Source of the DNA: Methylobacillus sp.
GTDB lineage: Bacteria > Pseudomonadota > Gammaproteobacteria > Burkholderiales > Burkholderiaceae_C
DNA length: 64,000 nucleotides
Reading direction: 5' to 3'
Assembly (NCBI GenBank): GCA_018607835.1
Contig: JABBAS010000031.1
Span: 248,918 to 312,917 of the forward strand
Below the pieces are notes generated by a model. That model worked only from the letters and a program-made list of their open reading frames with translations, was not told where the DNA came from and made no database searches. Made by a program: the position numbers and the translations under genes. The first letter of the stretch is position 1. Each line of letters opens with the position of its first letter. Shown here one piece after another: positions 18,434-28,283 of this stretch.

Positions 18434-19762
18434 ATGTCCCTTAATGAAGCGGTGTCATCTGATGACCCCTTAAGAGCCCACCTCTTTGCGATCCTCAGTG
18501 GGGTGGCGATGCTGATTGTCGGCGTTAGCCTGCTCTTCTCTGTGATCGGCCTGCGTGCGGGTATGGCGGAGTTCTCTACCGTTGTGACGGGATTGATCTC
18601 ATCGGCCTATTTTGCCGGCTACGTGGTGGGTGTGTTGGTGTGCCCTATTTTGGTCTCGCGCGTGGGACATGTGCGGGCGTTCGCTGCAATGGCCAGCCTC
18701 GCCTCCACCATGCCGATTCTGCATGCGCTGTGGGTCAATCCCTGGTTTTGGGGCGGATTACGGTTGATCGCAGGTATTTGTCTGGTTGGCCTGTACATCG
18801 TGATTGAGAGTTGGCTAAATACCTTGGCGCCAAAAAGTAAGCGTGGCCAGGTTTTTTCTATCTACTTGGTGGTTACTTTTGTATCGCTGGCACTTGGGCA
18901 ATGGTTGATTCTGGTTGGCGACGCGGTTGGATTTGTACCCTTTGCCATGGTGTCGGTGTTGCTCTCTTTCGCGTTGTTGCCAATCACCATGGCGCGCGTG
19001 CAACAGCCCGATACCGTTGAGTCACCTCGGTTGAGCTTGCATAGCCTGTGGCAGACGTCACCGCTTGGGGTCGCTGGGGCCTTTGTGTCCGGCTTAATTA
19101 GTGGCGCCTTTTTTGGACTTGGGGCGGTGTTTGCTGACCGTGTGGGCTTTGACGCTCAAGGGGTCGCCGCATTCATGGCGCTAACGATTCTTGGTGGTGC
19201 GGTGCTGCAATGGCCGGTCGGTCGTTTATCAGACCGCATGGATAGACGACTCGTGTTGTTGGGCTGTTGTCTGGGTAGCGCCGCCCTGGGACTGACGGGC
19301 TACGGTTTGTCAATTTTTTACCCGACTTGGCTCATTGGGTTGGGCGCGTTGTTGGGCGGGCTCATCTTCACGATATACGGCCTGAGCATTGCCCATGCGA
19401 ACGATCAGATACACGTTAGTCGGACCCTGGAGGTCACAGGCGGCTTGTTACTGGTTCACGGCATTGGTGCAGCGGTTGGCCCGACCATCGCGGGTGTCGT
19501 GATGGATCTTGTCGGTCCGGGCAGCCTGATGCTCTATTTCACAGTGGCCGCTGGCGGCTTGGCACTCTACACTGCACACCGTATGCGGGTGGCTGCGCCG
19601 GTGCCTGTAGAAGAGAAGGTTGACTTTGTTGCCATGGGTAGCGGGACACAAACCACTGCGCAATTAGATCCGCGAACACCGGACCCTTCTGACCCAGCCG
19701 ACGCCGCGTCCTTTGAGACGGTCGAAGCGGATGAACCGCCGCCTGAAACCGTGGGGAGCTAG
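18434..19762 (+). CDS. Major facilitator superfamily transporter (YcaD-like)
   Basis: A 12-helix inner-membrane transporter of 442 residues. The pattern is that of the YcaD/MFS_1 group: GLISSAYFAGYVVGVLVCP in the first half, a long hydrophobic helical body, and VGRLSDRMDRRLVLLGC as the loop 8-9 equivalent of the MFS motif. The C-terminus has a soluble, acidic and Pro/Thr-rich tail of about 40 residues (DPRTPDPSDPADAASFE) not needed for transport. Substrate is unknown. It starts six bases after uppP. Its TAG stop shares the CTAG palindrome with the stop of the convergent hydrolase gene. Confidence 0.88.
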   Translation: MSLNEAVSSDDPLRAHLFAILSGVAMLIVGVSLLFSVIGLRAGMAEFSTVVTGLISSAYFAGYVVGVLVCPILVSRVGHVRAFAAMASLASTMPILHALWVNPWFWGGLRLIAGICLVGLYIVIESWLNTLAPKSKRGQVFSIYLVVTFVSLALGQWLILVGDAVGFVPFAMVSVLLSFALLPITMARVQQPDTVESPRLSLHSLWQTSPLGVAGAFVSGLISGAFFGLGAVFADRVGFDAQGVAAFMALTILGGAVLQWPVGRLSDRMDRRLVLLGCCLGSAALGLTGYGLSIFYPTWLIGLGALLGGLIFTIYGLSIAHANDQIHVSRTLEVTGGLLLVHGIGAAVGPTIAGVVMDLVGPGSLMLYFTVAAGGLALYTAHRMRVAAPVPVEEKVDFVAMGSGTQTTAQLDPRTPDPSDPADAASFETVEADEPPPETVGS

Positions 19763-20655
19763 GTCGTCGCCATGTCCGCCAACGCATTGGCCGCCATGTC
19801 TGCGGCAATCGCGGGTGACTCAAGCGGGAACAGGTGGCTGCCATCGACGACCTGCCAGCGCGGTGCTTGCGTGCTGCCGACCAGGCGTTGGATAAACGTC
19901 GCGCCGACACGGCGCATTTCAACCGAGCGACTGCCCACCATGCACGAGACCGGGCAGGCGATGGGGTGACGCGCGAGTAGCGAGTCCACGTTGTGGGGCA
20001 GGGTGTTGTAGATTTGGGTTTCCACCTGACGGTCAAAGCGAAGCGTGCATGCGTTCTCGCTGTCCCGGTCGCTGTCGTTTTCACTCCCGTCCGCCAATGT
20101 GTTAACGCACTGGGTGCCAAACGCCACGTAATCCGCGAGCGAAGCCGGTGCCCAAGTTGAAAAAATAGGCCGAGTAGACCACTGTGCCATTGCGGCCGCT
20201 TGCGAGGGCCACGTGTTCCTGCGTTGCCGGCTGACACGTCCGGGCGAGACAGATCCAATGAGACGCGTGAGCTTGCCGAAGGCAACCAGTTTTGAGCGCC
20301 AACCCGTCAATACGGGGGAGTCCATCATCAATACGCCAGCGATGTTGTGTCCCGCCAATTCGCGGTGCTTGGCTGCACACATCAAACTTAATATACCGCC
20401 CATTGAGTGGCCAACCAACCAAGCCGGTTGTTGGGCTTTGGCCATTTCTGTGGCGGCAAACGCGGCGAGTTCATCCACCAAATGCGGCCAGTTGTTGGTT
20501 ACAGGGTAGCGTGGGTCGTGGCCAAATCGGTCTATGGCCTTCACGTTATAGCCGCGGGTCTCTAGTCCCTTCGTTAGCTGGCTGTAGGTACCCCCTGGAA
20601 AACTATTGCCGTGGGAGAAGATAACCAACGGTGTCGTCGGGTGGTTGAGTTGCAT
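19759..20655 (-). CDS. Alpha/beta hydrolase
   Basis: Predicted soluble hydrolase of 298 residues with the alpha/beta-hydrolase core. It has the N-terminal VIFSHGNSFPGGTY oxyanion region, nucleophilic Ser in GHSMGG (about residue 103), and probable catalytic His in VDGSHLFPLE near 275. A Ser/Asp-rich insert (LADGSENDSDRDSENACT) around residues 185-202 looks like a lid or flexible loop. The substrate is unknown; an esterase or thioesterase is plausible. It ends in overlap with the MFS gene and lies 20 bp downstream of mutS on the same strand, so it may be co-transcribed with mutS. Confidence 0.82.
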   Translation of the reverse strand: MQLNHPTTPLVIFSHGNSFPGGTYSQLTKGLETRGYNVKAIDRFGHDPRYPVTNNWPHLVDELAAFAATEMAKAQQPAWLVGHSMGGILSLMCAAKHRELAGHNIAGVLMMDSPVLTGWRSKLVAFGKLTRLIGSVSPGRVSRQRRNTWPSQAAAMAQWSTRPIFSTWAPASLADYVAFGTQCVNTLADGSENDSDRDSENACTLRFDRQVETQIYNTLPHNVDSLLARHPIACPVSCMVGSRSVEMRRVGATFIQRLVGSTQAPRWQVVDGSHLFPLESPAIAADMAANALADMATT

Positions 20656-20674
20656 AGGGGCTTCTGGGGAGTGG

Positions 20675-23365
20675 TTAGTCCGCGTCTGAGCGGGCTTGAA
20701 TTTGTTTGAGCTGATAGATCAGGTCGAGTGCCTCACGCGGTGACAAGGCATCGGCGTCGATTTGTTGCAGTGCCTGTGCCAATGGGCTGGGGGGAGCGTC
20801 ATCTGATGCGGTTGGGGCGGCGAAGAGATCAACCTGCGGTTGCGCCTGAACATCGTGTGACTCCAGGGCTTCTAAGGCTTGTTTGGCTTGCTGCACGACG
20901 GATGACGGCACGCCCGCCAAGCGGGCAACCTGAACCCCAAAGCTACGGCTTGCGGGGCCCGCCTCAATTTGATGCAAGAAGGCGATGCCTGTCTTGCCCG
21001 ACTCCACCGCAGACACATGGATGTTTTGCGCAGCGTGGTGCTGGGCTGGAAACTGTGTGAGCTCGAAGTAGTGGGTAGCGAATAGCGTGAGCGCTTTGCG
21101 TTTATCGTGCAGGTTAGAGGCGATGGCCGCGGCGAGCGCGAGCCCGTCGTAGGTGGAGGTGCCTCGCCCAATCTCGTCCATCAACACCAACGACTGCTCG
21201 GTGGCTGTGTGCAAAATTTGAGCCGCTTCGGTCATCTCTAGCATGAACGTCGATTGCGCATTGGCCAGATCGTCGGCGGCACCGATGCGGGTATGAATGG
21301 CGTCGATGGGCCCGATGCGACAGGCCGCCGCGGGGACGTAACTCCCCATACTGGCGAGTAGCGCGATGACCGCAACTTGGCGCATATACGTGGACTTACC
21401 GCCCATGTTCGGCCCCGTGATGATTTGCATGCGGTTTTTCGCATGCAGGTCCGTGTCATTGGGGATAAAGGTGGCTGAACGCCCCCCAGCCGCTGCCGTC
21501 GTCGTCGCTTGCAGGCGGGCTTCGACTACGGGATGGCGCCCCGCTTGAATGTGGATGCCCGGCTCCGACCCAAAGCTAGGCGCCACCCAATGGAGTTGGT
21601 GTGCGCGCTCAGCCAGTGCCGCCAGTGCATCCAAGCTGGCTAAGGCGCGTGACAGGTGGGTGAGTGGTATCAGCCAATCGCTCAGTTGCGTCAAGATGTG
21701 ATCGTAAAGCCACTTCTCACGCGCCAAACCACGGTCTTGGGCGCTCAAGGCCTTGTCTTCAAATGCCTTGAGTTCTGGCGTCGTGAATCGCTCCGCGTTT
21801 TTTAAAGTTTGTCGGCGTCGGTAGTCATCGGGTACGCGTTCTAGCTGCCCTTGGCTGACCTCGATGTAGAAGCCGTGCACTCGGTTGTATTGCACCTTCA
21901 GGTTGGGAATGCTGGTGCGCGTGCGCTCTCTGGCTTCAAGTTCAAGTAAAAAGGCATCGCAATTGGTCGAGATGGCGCGCAATTCGTCGAGCTCGGCGTC
22001 CCAACCATCGGCAATGACACCGCCGTCGCGCACCATATTGCTGGGCTCGGCTTGCAAGCTGGCGCGCAGCAGTTGACTAACCTCTGGCGGCGCGCTCAAT
22101 GCACGTTCGATCTCCTGTAGCAAGGGCGTTGCGTGTTGCGCGCCGCGCAGGCGCTCAGCGAGTGCATTGGCCTTATCGAGGGTGCGGCCTAGTGCCACCA
22201 ATTCGCGTGGTTTGACTTGTGCCAACGCGATGCGTGCGGTGATGCGCTGGGCATCCGCAGCGCCTTTGAGTTCGCCACGCAGCGTCTCGAAGTAGATGGG
22301 GCTATCGGGTTGGTGTAAGGCCCCGATGGCCAGCAAACGCGCCTGCGCCTCGTCTCGCTGGCGCTTGGGTGAGAGCAGCCAGTCACGCAGCGCGCGGCTT
22401 CCCATGCCTGTTTGGCACGTGTCCAGCAGGCTAAACAGCGTGGGCTCGGTGTCACCTCTCAGGGTGTGGGTCAGCTCCAGGTTGCGCCGCGTACTCAAGG
22501 GCAGGGTGATCAGCGCATCGTCTCGCGCTACCTGCAGCTCACGCACGTGCACGAGATCACGCCCTTGGGTTTGCCGCGCGTATTCCAATAGCGCACCCGC
22601 CGCCGCGTGGGCTTGGGTGAGGTCTTGTGCATCCCATGCGTGCAGATTAATGCTCTCTAGTTGCGCGCTGAGTTTGCGCGCCCCCAAGGCCGCATCAAAA
22701 TGTGCGGCGGGGCGCAGACTGACCGATATCGGTTGCCCGCCACCGCTTGCCAATGCAAGCTGCTCCCGCAAGTGGGCCTCAAAGGCGGGTGTGACGTCCG
22801 CGCTGTGTATCAGCTCTTGGGCACCAATACGACTCAACCATTGGATGAGGGCATCCGGCTTGCATTCCGCCAGCATGATGATCCCCTGTGTCATGGCCAG
22901 CCACGCCAAACCAAGCTGGTTGCGTGGCCCTTGATGAACGCACAGTACGCGGGCCTCTGCTTTATCGCTGAGGAGTTCGGCCTCGGTGAGTGTGCCCGGC
23001 GTCACGATGCGGACGACGCCGCGTTCAACGGGGCCCTTGCCCGTGACCTCGCCAAGTTGCTCGCAAATGGCCACCGACTCGCCTAAGCGCACCAGCTTGG
23101 CGAGATAGCCATCGACGGCATGGAAGGGGACACCCGCCATGGGGATGGGCTGGCCTGCTGACTGGCCACGCGCTGTCAGGGTGATATCCATTAGCGCCGC
23201 GGCACGCTCTGCATCCTCATAAAAAAGCTCGTAAAAATCACCCATCCGATAAAACACCAGCGTGTTCGGATACGCCGCTTTGATGCCGAGGTACTGCGCC
23301 ATCATGGGCGTGTGACCAGCGGCGGCAAAATCTTCTTTGTCAGTGGCGGTATCGGGTTTCAACAT
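20675..23365 (-). CDS. mutS: DNA mismatch repair protein MutS
   Basis: Recognises base mismatches and starts methyl-directed repair. The 896-residue protein is full length. The N-terminal mismatch-binding motif ([15 protein letters not shown], with the Phe-X-Glu lesion-contacting residues) lies near residue 35. The ATPase domain has Walker [23 protein letters not shown] and Walker [13 protein letters not shown]. The C-terminal tail ([16 protein letters not shown]) is the dimer or tetramer-forming helix-turn-helix. The start is the ATG at 23365, matching family N-termini. It is divergent from maiA over about 200 bp that contains no recognisable gene. Confidence 0.97.
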   Translation of the reverse strand: MLKPDTATDKEDFAAAGHTPMMAQYLGIKAAYPNTLVFYRMGDFYELFYEDAERAAALMDITLTARGQSAGQPIPMAGVPFHAVDGYLAKLVRLGESVAICEQLGEVTGKGPVERGVVRIVTPGTLTEAELLSDKAEARVLCVHQGPRNQLGLAWLAMTQGIIMLAECKPDALIQWLSRIGAQELIHSADVTPAFEAHLREQLALASGGGQPISVSLRPAAHFDAALGARKLSAQLESINLHAWDAQDLTQAHAAAGALLEYARQTQGRDLVHVRELQVARDDALITLPLSTRRNLELTHTLRGDTEPTLFSLLDTCQTGMGSRALRDWLLSPKRQRDEAQARLLAIGALHQPDSPIYFETLRGELKGAADAQRITARIALAQVKPRELVALGRTLDKANALAERLRGAQHATPLLQEIERALSAPPEVSQLLRASLQAEPSNMVRDGGVIADGWDAELDELRAISTNCDAFLLELEARERTRTSIPNLKVQYNRVHGFYIEVSQGQLERVPDDYRRRQTLKNAERFTTPELKAFEDKALSAQDRGLAREKWLYDHILTQLSDWLIPLTHLSRALASLDALAALAERAHQLHWVAPSFGSEPGIHIQAGRHPVVEARLQATTTAAAGGRSATFIPNDTDLHAKNRMQIITGPNMGGKSTYMRQVAVIALLASMGSYVPAAACRIGPIDAIHTRIGAADDLANAQSTFMLEMTEAAQILHTATEQSLVLMDEIGRGTSTYDGLALAAAIASNLHDKRKALTLFATHYFELTQFPAQHHAAQNIHVSAVESGKTGIAFLHQIEAGPASRSFGVQVARLAGVPSSVVQQAKQALEALESHDVQAQPQVDLFAAPTASDDAPPSPLAQALQQIDADALSPREALDLIYQLKQIQARSDAD

Positions 23366-23562
23366 GTAGACGTTGCAATGGAGATCGTGAAACGACCATT
23401 ATCGACTACACAGGAGACGCGGGTTCTATGACGTCTATGACGCCTTAGCACGCTGGCTACACCCGATGACGATCTTGTCTTTTAATATGACCGGTGCGCC
23501 CCGATGTCGCACCGCGCTGGCATCAACAATCGTTTTGGGGCGTGGTTTCAAAGGGGCTATTT

Positions 23563-24204
23563 ATGTACGAATTACACACGTTTTTCCGCAGCGCTACCTC
23601 GCAGCGTGTCCGCATTGCGCTAAACCTAAAGGGCATTACGGCGACCCACACGGTCGTGGATTTGGCGAGTGATGCGCACCTAGCGCCTACTTTTCGGGAT
23701 ATCAACCCCCAAGCGTTGTTGCCCGTACTGACCTTGGGCGAGACGCGTTTGATTCAGTCCCCCGCGATTTTGGAGTGGCTGGAGGAAACCCATCCGCAAC
23801 CGCCGTTGCTGCCCGGCGATGCCATCGGTAGGGCCCGTGTGCGTGCTATGGCTGCCATGATGGGGTGCGACGTGCACCCGCTGAATAATCGCCGCGTATT
23901 AATGACTCTTAGGGCGCAATTTGGTGCGGATGAGGTGGCGGTGAACGCGTGGTGTGCCACCTGGATTACCGCGGCATTTGATGCCCTAGAGTCCATGCTC
24001 GCAGCCGATAGTACGCGGGGCGACTTTTGTTATGGGGTAACACCAACATTGGCTGACGTCTACCTAATTCCACAAATCGACGGTGCGCGGCGTTTCGGTG
24101 TTGCGTTGGATGCGTGGCCGCACATTGCCGCCGTAGGCCAAGCGTGCACGGCGTTACCCGCGTTCGCCGATGCGGCGCCTAGCGTCCAAGCGGACGCGCG
24201 TTAG
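23563..24204 (+). CDS. maiA: Maleylacetoacetate isomerase (zeta-class GST)
   Basis: Glutathione-dependent isomerase of tyrosine/homogentisate or gentisate degradation, converting maleylacetoacetate to fumarylacetoacetate (or maleylpyruvate to fumarylpyruvate). The 213-residue protein has the zeta-GST N-terminus YELHTFFRSATSQRVRIALNLKG, a GSH site with QSPAILEWLEETHP, and the C-terminal TPTLADVYLIPQIDGARRF. The ATG at 23563 has AAAGGGG seven bases upstream; the frame is open to 23494 but without homology. No other tyrosine catabolic gene is adjacent, so the exact substrate is inferred. Confidence 0.88.
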   Translation: MYELHTFFRSATSQRVRIALNLKGITATHTVVDLASDAHLAPTFRDINPQALLPVLTLGETRLIQSPAILEWLEETHPQPPLLPGDAIGRARVRAMAAMMGCDVHPLNNRRVLMTLRAQFGADEVAVNAWCATWITAAFDALESMLAADSTRGDFCYGVTPTLADVYLIPQIDGARRFGVALDAWPHIAAVGQACTALPAFADAAPSVQADAR

Positions 24205-24211
24205 CACCCAG

Positions 24212-24251
24212 CGTACCGCTTAGGCGTCCGGTGTGCCGTTTAGGCGTCTGG
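24212..24251 (-). repeat. Tandem 20-bp duplication over the suhB stop codon
   Basis: Two adjacent 20-bp units, 24212-24231 and 24232-24251, match at 16 of 20 positions and share the core TTAGGCGTC followed by YGG. On the minus strand the first unit holds the last codons and TAA stop of suhB, and the second repeats the same residues with a second in-frame-looking TAA. It looks like a local duplication of the gene's 3' end that then diverged. No function is evident. Confidence 0.7.
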
Positions 24252-25112
24252 CGCCGCGTCGGCCTGCAAGGCTTGGCGCACGTTTGCCTTTTCGCCTGCG
24301 CCCGCAAACTTGGAGTACTTGGACAGGACGTTAACGAGTTGGCCGTAAATCCGTGGGTTACCCGCCATGCACTCGCTCTGTTCTAAGAAGTCAGCTTCAC
24401 CCGTGAAGTTGCCGATCAGGCCGCCTGCTTCGGTAATTAACAGCGAGCCTGCTGCCACGTCCCAAGGGTGCAGACCCTTTTCAAAGAATCCATCCGTAAA
24501 GCCAGCGGCCACATAGGCCAAGTCCAGCGCGGCGGCACCGGGCCGGCGCACACCTGCACAGCGAGAAATGATATCGCCCATCATCGCGAGGTAGGGCTTT
24601 AACTCATCGCCTGGACGGAAGGGGAAGCCCGTGGAGATCAGGGACTCACGCAGCATGGTGCGTTTGCTCACGCGTATGCGTCGGTCGTTCATGAACGCAC
24701 CGCGGCCTTTGGAGGCGTAAAAGAGGTCGTTGCGTGTCGGGTCGTAAACCACGGCTTGTTCAATTTTCCCTCTTACCGCGAGCGCAATGCTCACGCAGTA
24801 GACCGGGAAGCCGTGAATAAAGTTGGTTGTGCCATCCAATGGGTCAATGATCCACACGAAGTCTTTGTCGCGCCCACGACCCTCTTGCTTGCCCGACTCT
24901 TCGGCGTGAATACCGTGGTCTGGGTAGGCTGTCAGCAGGGTCTCAATAATGGCCTCTTCAGCCGCTTGATCGATCTCGGTGACGAAGTCGTTGGCTTGCT
25001 TTTTCGAGACGCGTACAGACTCGACGTCTAAAGCGGCGCGGTTAATGATGGCGCCGGCAGCGCGTGCGGCCTTAATGGCCACGTTCAGCATGGGGTGAGT
25101 ATTGGTTGACAT
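24240..25112 (-). CDS. suhB: Inositol monophosphatase family protein (SuhB)
   Basis: Mg-dependent phosphatase family; SuhB in E. coli also binds RNA polymerase/NusA in rRNA antitermination. All metal-site residues are present: Glu71 in HAEES, Asp90 and Asp93 in [12 protein letters not shown], and the [15 protein letters not shown] motif. Length is 290 residues, slightly longer than E. coli SuhB because of a C-terminal tail ([10 protein letters not shown]). The N-terminus [20 protein letters not shown] is family-typical. It is divergent from trmJ and convergent with maiA, with a tandem repeat at its stop. In betaproteobacteria suhB and trmJ are often neighbours. Confidence 0.93.
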   Translation of the reverse strand: MSTNTHPMLNVAIKAARAAGAIINRAALDVESVRVSKKQANDFVTEIDQAAEEAIIETLLTAYPDHGIHAEESGKQEGRGRDKDFVWIIDPLDGTTNFIHGFPVYCVSIALAVRGKIEQAVVYDPTRNDLFYASKGRGAFMNDRRIRVSKRTMLRESLISTGFPFRPGDELKPYLAMMGDIISRCAGVRRPGAAALDLAYVAAGFTDGFFEKGLHPWDVAAGSLLITEAGGLIGNFTGEADFLEQSECMAGNPRIYGQLVNVLSKYSKFAGAGEKANVRQALQADAAPDA

Positions 25113-25261
25113 AACAGTGTGTAAGAGCTCGTGTGGCGCTAAATCGGGTGAAAGGACCCAACCGCGAGAAGCGTGCGATGACGCGTTGCCGCATTTTACG
25201 GGATTGCTTATTCGGTGGTGGCATACTAGCTTGAATTTGTTTGTTTTTCGACCCCGAATAC

Positions 25262-26059
25262 ATGAAAACCCGCTTTGTCCTGATTGAAACGAGCCATGCC
25301 GGCAACGTCGGCGCTACGGCGCGGGCGATGAAGGTCATGGGATTTGACGACTTGGTTTTGGTCGCACCCCGCTGGCCAAACGTCTTGCGCCGCGAGGAGA
25401 CCATTCAGCGCGCCAGCGGTGCCAACGATGTGTTGGCAAACGCGCGCATTGTGCAGACCCTTGATGAGGCACTGGACGGTGTCGACCACATTTGCGCGAC
25501 GGCCATGACACCGCGTGATTTTGGTCCGCCAACACGGTCGCCACGCGCGCATTTTGCTGAGTTGTTGGCTGCGCCCACAGATGATGCAACGGCCTGCGCA
25601 GTAGCGCCACCCGCGCGGATTGCTTTCCTATTCGGCAGTGAGCGCTTTGGCATGCTTAACGACCATGTTTACAAGTCGCACGTGTGTTTGAGTATTCCCA
25701 CCAACCCGTCTTTTGGCTCACTCAATTTGGCGGCAGCGGTGCAGCTGCTCGCGTATGACTGGCGTCAGGCCATAGATGGTGCGCAGGCATGGCAGCTTGA
25801 TAGACCGGCACCCCAGGGTCAGCGTATGGCGGATGCGCAGGCGGTTCATGCGATGTTGGCCCATCTGGAGCAAGCCTTGGTGGCGATTGAGTTCCTTGAC
25901 CCTGAGGCACCTAAAAAATTGATGCCGCGATTGAACCAGCTGTTTAACCGGGCTCAACCGGCGGATGAAGAGGTCCATATTTTGAGAGGCATTGCTAAAG
26001 CCATGTTGAAAGTGGCGTCAAATGAGCGGCCGCACGCCAAGACAACCGCACTCGATTGA
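25262..26059 (+). CDS. trmJ: tRNA (cytidine/uridine-2'-O-)-methyltransferase TrmJ
   Basis: SPOUT-class methyltransferase that 2'-O-methylates residue 32 of several tRNAs. The N-terminus ([24 protein letters not shown]) and the knot motifs [10 protein letters not shown] and [23 protein letters not shown] are characteristic of TrmJ/LasT. A C-terminal helical extension (about 175-265) distinguishes TrmJ from the shorter TrmL. The ATG at 25262 is used; the frame opens slightly earlier at 25241. It is divergent from suhB and 66 bp upstream of cysE on the same strand. Confidence 0.92.
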   Translation: MKTRFVLIETSHAGNVGATARAMKVMGFDDLVLVAPRWPNVLRREETIQRASGANDVLANARIVQTLDEALDGVDHICATAMTPRDFGPPTRSPRAHFAELLAAPTDDATACAVAPPARIAFLFGSERFGMLNDHVYKSHVCLSIPTNPSFGSLNLAAAVQLLAYDWRQAIDGAQAWQLDRPAPQGQRMADAQAVHAMLAHLEQALVAIEFLDPEAPKKLMPRLNQLFNRAQPADEEVHILRGIAKAMLKVASNERPHAKTTALD

Positions 26060-26125
26060 AAATAGAGCGCGTTGTCTGCGTTGACTTTCTCTGTATGAAC
26101 GGTAAGCCATCACTTTTTTATCCCT

Positions 26126-26899
26126 ATGTTTAAGCGCCTAAACCACGACATTGATTGCATACTCGAACGCGACCCGGCGGCAAAGAGTCGCTTGGAGGTG
26201 CTGACGTGCTACCCCGGCTTGCATGCCTTGATGCTGCACCGCCTCGCCCACGGCGCGTGGCAGCAAGGCTGGTTTTGGTTAGGGCGTTTTGTCTCTAACT
26301 TCTCGCGTTTTCTGACGGGTATCGAAATTCATCCGGGTGCGCAGATTGCGAGAGGGGTGTTTATCGATCACGGCATGGGGGTGGTGATTGGAGAGACGGC
26401 CGTCATTGGGCAGGGCTGCACCATTTACCAAGGCGTGACGCTGGGCGGTACCTCACTGCACAAAGGAGCCAAGCGCCATCCGACGCTGGGAAAAAATGTG
26501 GTGGTGGGGGCGGGTGCGCAAGTGTTGGGTGGTTACGAGGTGGGTGATGATGCCCGCATTGGGTCAAACGCGGTGGTCACCAAACCCGTGCCCGCCGGTG
26601 CAACGGCCGTTGGCAACCCGGCGCGGATCATTGTCCAAGCGCAGGAGGCCCAACGCGAGGAGGCCGCGTCTCGCATGGGGTTTTCGGCCTATGGCGTGAC
26701 TCAAAATGACGACCCGCTGAGCTTAGCCATGCGGGGGCTAATCGATAGCGCTGCTGGTCAAGAGCATCAGATCGCGATGATTTGGCAAGCCATTGAAAAG
26801 CTCAACCTCAGTAGCAGCGGCGCCAACACCTTGCCGCCAGACGCGGCGCGTACCGAACAGTTTGAGGCAGATAAGCTCAACCAGCTGTTGAATAAATAG
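26126..26899 (+). CDS. cysE: Serine O-acetyltransferase
   Basis: Acetylates L-serine with acetyl-CoA to O-acetylserine, the carbon skeleton for cysteine. The 257-residue protein contains left-handed beta-helix hexapeptide repeats and the active-site segment [18 protein letters not shown]. It then has [20 protein letters not shown] and [20 protein letters not shown]. It is of the shorter EpsC-like type with an N-terminal domain of only about 70 residues. The C-terminal 60 residues are specific to this lineage. It is convergent with the nucleosidase gene; a 12-bp perfect palindrome fills the gap between their stops. Confidence 0.94.
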   Translation: MFKRLNHDIDCILERDPAAKSRLEVLTCYPGLHALMLHRLAHGAWQQGWFWLGRFVSNFSRFLTGIEIHPGAQIARGVFIDHGMGVVIGETAVIGQGCTIYQGVTLGGTSLHKGAKRHPTLGKNVVVGAGAQVLGGYEVGDDARIGSNAVVTKPVPAGATAVGNPARIIVQAQEAQREEAASRMGFSAYGVTQNDDPLSLAMRGLIDSAAGQEHQIAMIWQAIEKLNLSSSGANTLPPDAARTEQFEADKLNQLLNK

Positions 26900-26911
26900 C
26901 GGCAGCTGCCG
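26900..26911. repeat. 12-bp perfect palindrome between convergent stop codons
   Basis: CGGCAGCTGCCG starts directly after the cysE TAG and ends two bases before the nucleosidase stop. It would form a short GC-rich hairpin in either transcript, but no T-tract follows on either strand. A bidirectional 3'-end structure is possible, not shown. Confidence 0.5.
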
Positions 26912-26913
26912 GG

Positions 26914-27642
26914 TTAGCGAAAGAAAGCCTTAAGCAGGGCGGTGGCGCGTGGTGCCGCGACTTGTGTCAAAAATGACGGGAAGTCGACGTGTGCCTGGTC
27001 ATCCGCACGGTCTGAAATGGTGCGGGCAATAGCGAACGGCACACCATGCTCAAAGCACACTTGGCCAACCGCTGCGCCCTCCATCTCAACGCCCAGTGCG
27101 GCGGGCCAAGCGGCCTGCAATGCCGTTTGCGCGATGGCGCTATGAATAAATTGATCGCCGCTGATGATGAGACCCTCATGCACGCGCGCCGCCGTTCCCG
27201 CCGTGCTGTCCCGCGCCGCGGACACCAGGCGTGCCGACAGCGCTGTATCGGTGGCGAGTTGGGTCACACCCAGCAAAGGAATCTGATTTTTGGGAAACAG
27301 CGGTGAGCTATCTAGGTCGTGTTGTGCGACCGCTGTGGCGACCACCATGTCCCCCACCCGCACCGCTTGTGCGGCATCCAGACCGCCTGCAAGCCCAATA
27401 AATACGATGGCACGCGCCCCGAAGTGCTGTATCAGCGTGGTGGCCGTTGAGGCAGCCGCCACCTTACCCACCCGTGCCACGCAGACGATCAACGCTTGAC
27501 GTTCAGCGTCTGATGCGGGCGTTAAAAAGCCATGGACATAGGCCCGCTTGGCAATATGCGTGGTGGTGGTGTCGTGCAAGCGGGCGACCAAGTCGCCAAT
27601 TTCTTGCTCCAGTGCGGCCATGACTGCCAGCGGCGCGTTCAT
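26914..27642 (-). CDS. mtnN: 5'-methylthioadenosine/S-adenosylhomocysteine nucleosidase family protein
   Basis: Hydrolyses the glycosidic bond of MTA and SAH to recycle adenine and thioribose or homocysteine. The 242-residue PNP/UDP family protein has VFIGLAGGLD (nucleobase/phosphate loop), the MEGAAVGQVCFEHGVPF motif with the substrate-binding Met-Glu, and ISDRADD carrying the catalytic Asp. Homologues in betaproteobacteria are of this size. The specific substrate (MTA/SAH or another nucleoside) is inferred from the conserved MEGAAV. It is 30 bp downstream of mogA on the same strand. Confidence 0.88.
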   Translation of the reverse strand: MNAPLAVMAALEQEIGDLVARLHDTTTTHIAKRAYVHGFLTPASDAERQALIVCVARVGKVAAASTATTLIQHFGARAIVFIGLAGGLDAAQAVRVGDMVVATAVAQHDLDSSPLFPKNQIPLLGVTQLATDTALSARLVSAARDSTAGTAARVHEGLIISGDQFIHSAIAQTALQAAWPAALGVEMEGAAVGQVCFEHGVPFAIARTISDRADDQAHVDFPSFLTQVAAPRATALLKAFFR

Positions 27643-27672
27643 GTGGATGTCGGTGGTGAGTGGGGTGGTGAG

Positions 27673-28278
27673 TCAGGCTGAGCCCGCACCGGTGTCGGCG
27701 GTGCGACGTATGGCATTTTTAGGTCGGAAGGCTTTGCATACGGCCTCACGGGTCTCTAGGTAAGGGCCACCAATGAGGTCAATGCAATAGGGAACGGCAG
27801 CAAAGATACCGTTCACCAGCAAGCTGCCATCGGGCTGACGTGCGCCCTCTAAGGTCTCCCGTATGCTCTTGGGCTGCCCCGGCAGGTTGATGATGAGCGT
27901 TTTGCCACGAATCACGGCCACCTGACGCGACAAAATGGCGGTCGGAACGAAGTTGAGGCTGATCTGACGCATCTGCTCACCAAAGCCGGGCATTTCCTTG
28001 TCAGCGATGGCCAAGGTGGCCTCAGGTGTCACGTCGCGCAACGCGGGCCCTGTACCCCCTGTGGTGAGTACCAGCGAGCAACCCGCGTGCACGCAGGCCA
28101 ATAGGGTTTGGCTAATGAGTGGTTTTTCGTCAGGGATGAGATGGGACTCAAAGGTGATGTCATTTGCCAGCGCGAGCGTCAACCACTCTTTCAGGGCTGG
28201 CAGCCCTTTGTCCTCATAGGTGCCGCTGCTGGCGCGGTCGCTGATGGAGACAAGTCCAATTTTTACGGGGTCTTGCAT
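27673..28278 (-). CDS. mogA: Molybdopterin adenylyltransferase
   Basis: Activates molybdopterin by adenylylation before molybdenum insertion. The 201-residue MogA has VSISDRASSGTYEDKGLPAL at the N-terminus, the MPT-binding TTGGTGPALRDVTPEAT, and the GKTLIINLPGQPKSIRE loop typical of MogA rather than MoaB. It lies five bases downstream of darP/yjgA, forming a conserved betaproteobacterial pair downstream of the divergent pmbA gene. No other molybdenum cofactor gene is in the window. Confidence 0.94.
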   Translation of the reverse strand: MQDPVKIGLVSISDRASSGTYEDKGLPALKEWLTLALANDITFESHLIPDEKPLISQTLLACVHAGCSLVLTTGGTGPALRDVTPEATLAIADKEMPGFGEQMRQISLNFVPTAILSRQVAVIRGKTLIINLPGQPKSIRETLEGARQPDGSLLVNGIFAAVPYCIDLIGGPYLETREAVCKAFRPKNAIRRTADTGAGSA

Positions 28279-28283
28279 GGGGT

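Noticed and set aside
19539..20285. Open frame of 248 codons antisense to the end of the MFS gene and overlapping the hydrolase in another frame
   Set aside because: Arg/Trp/Ser-rich composition and no recognisable domain; both overlapped genes have clear family motifs.
22296..22934. Open frame of 212 codons opposite mutS
   Set aside because: Ser/Arg/Cys-rich composition without any motif, fully inside mutS.
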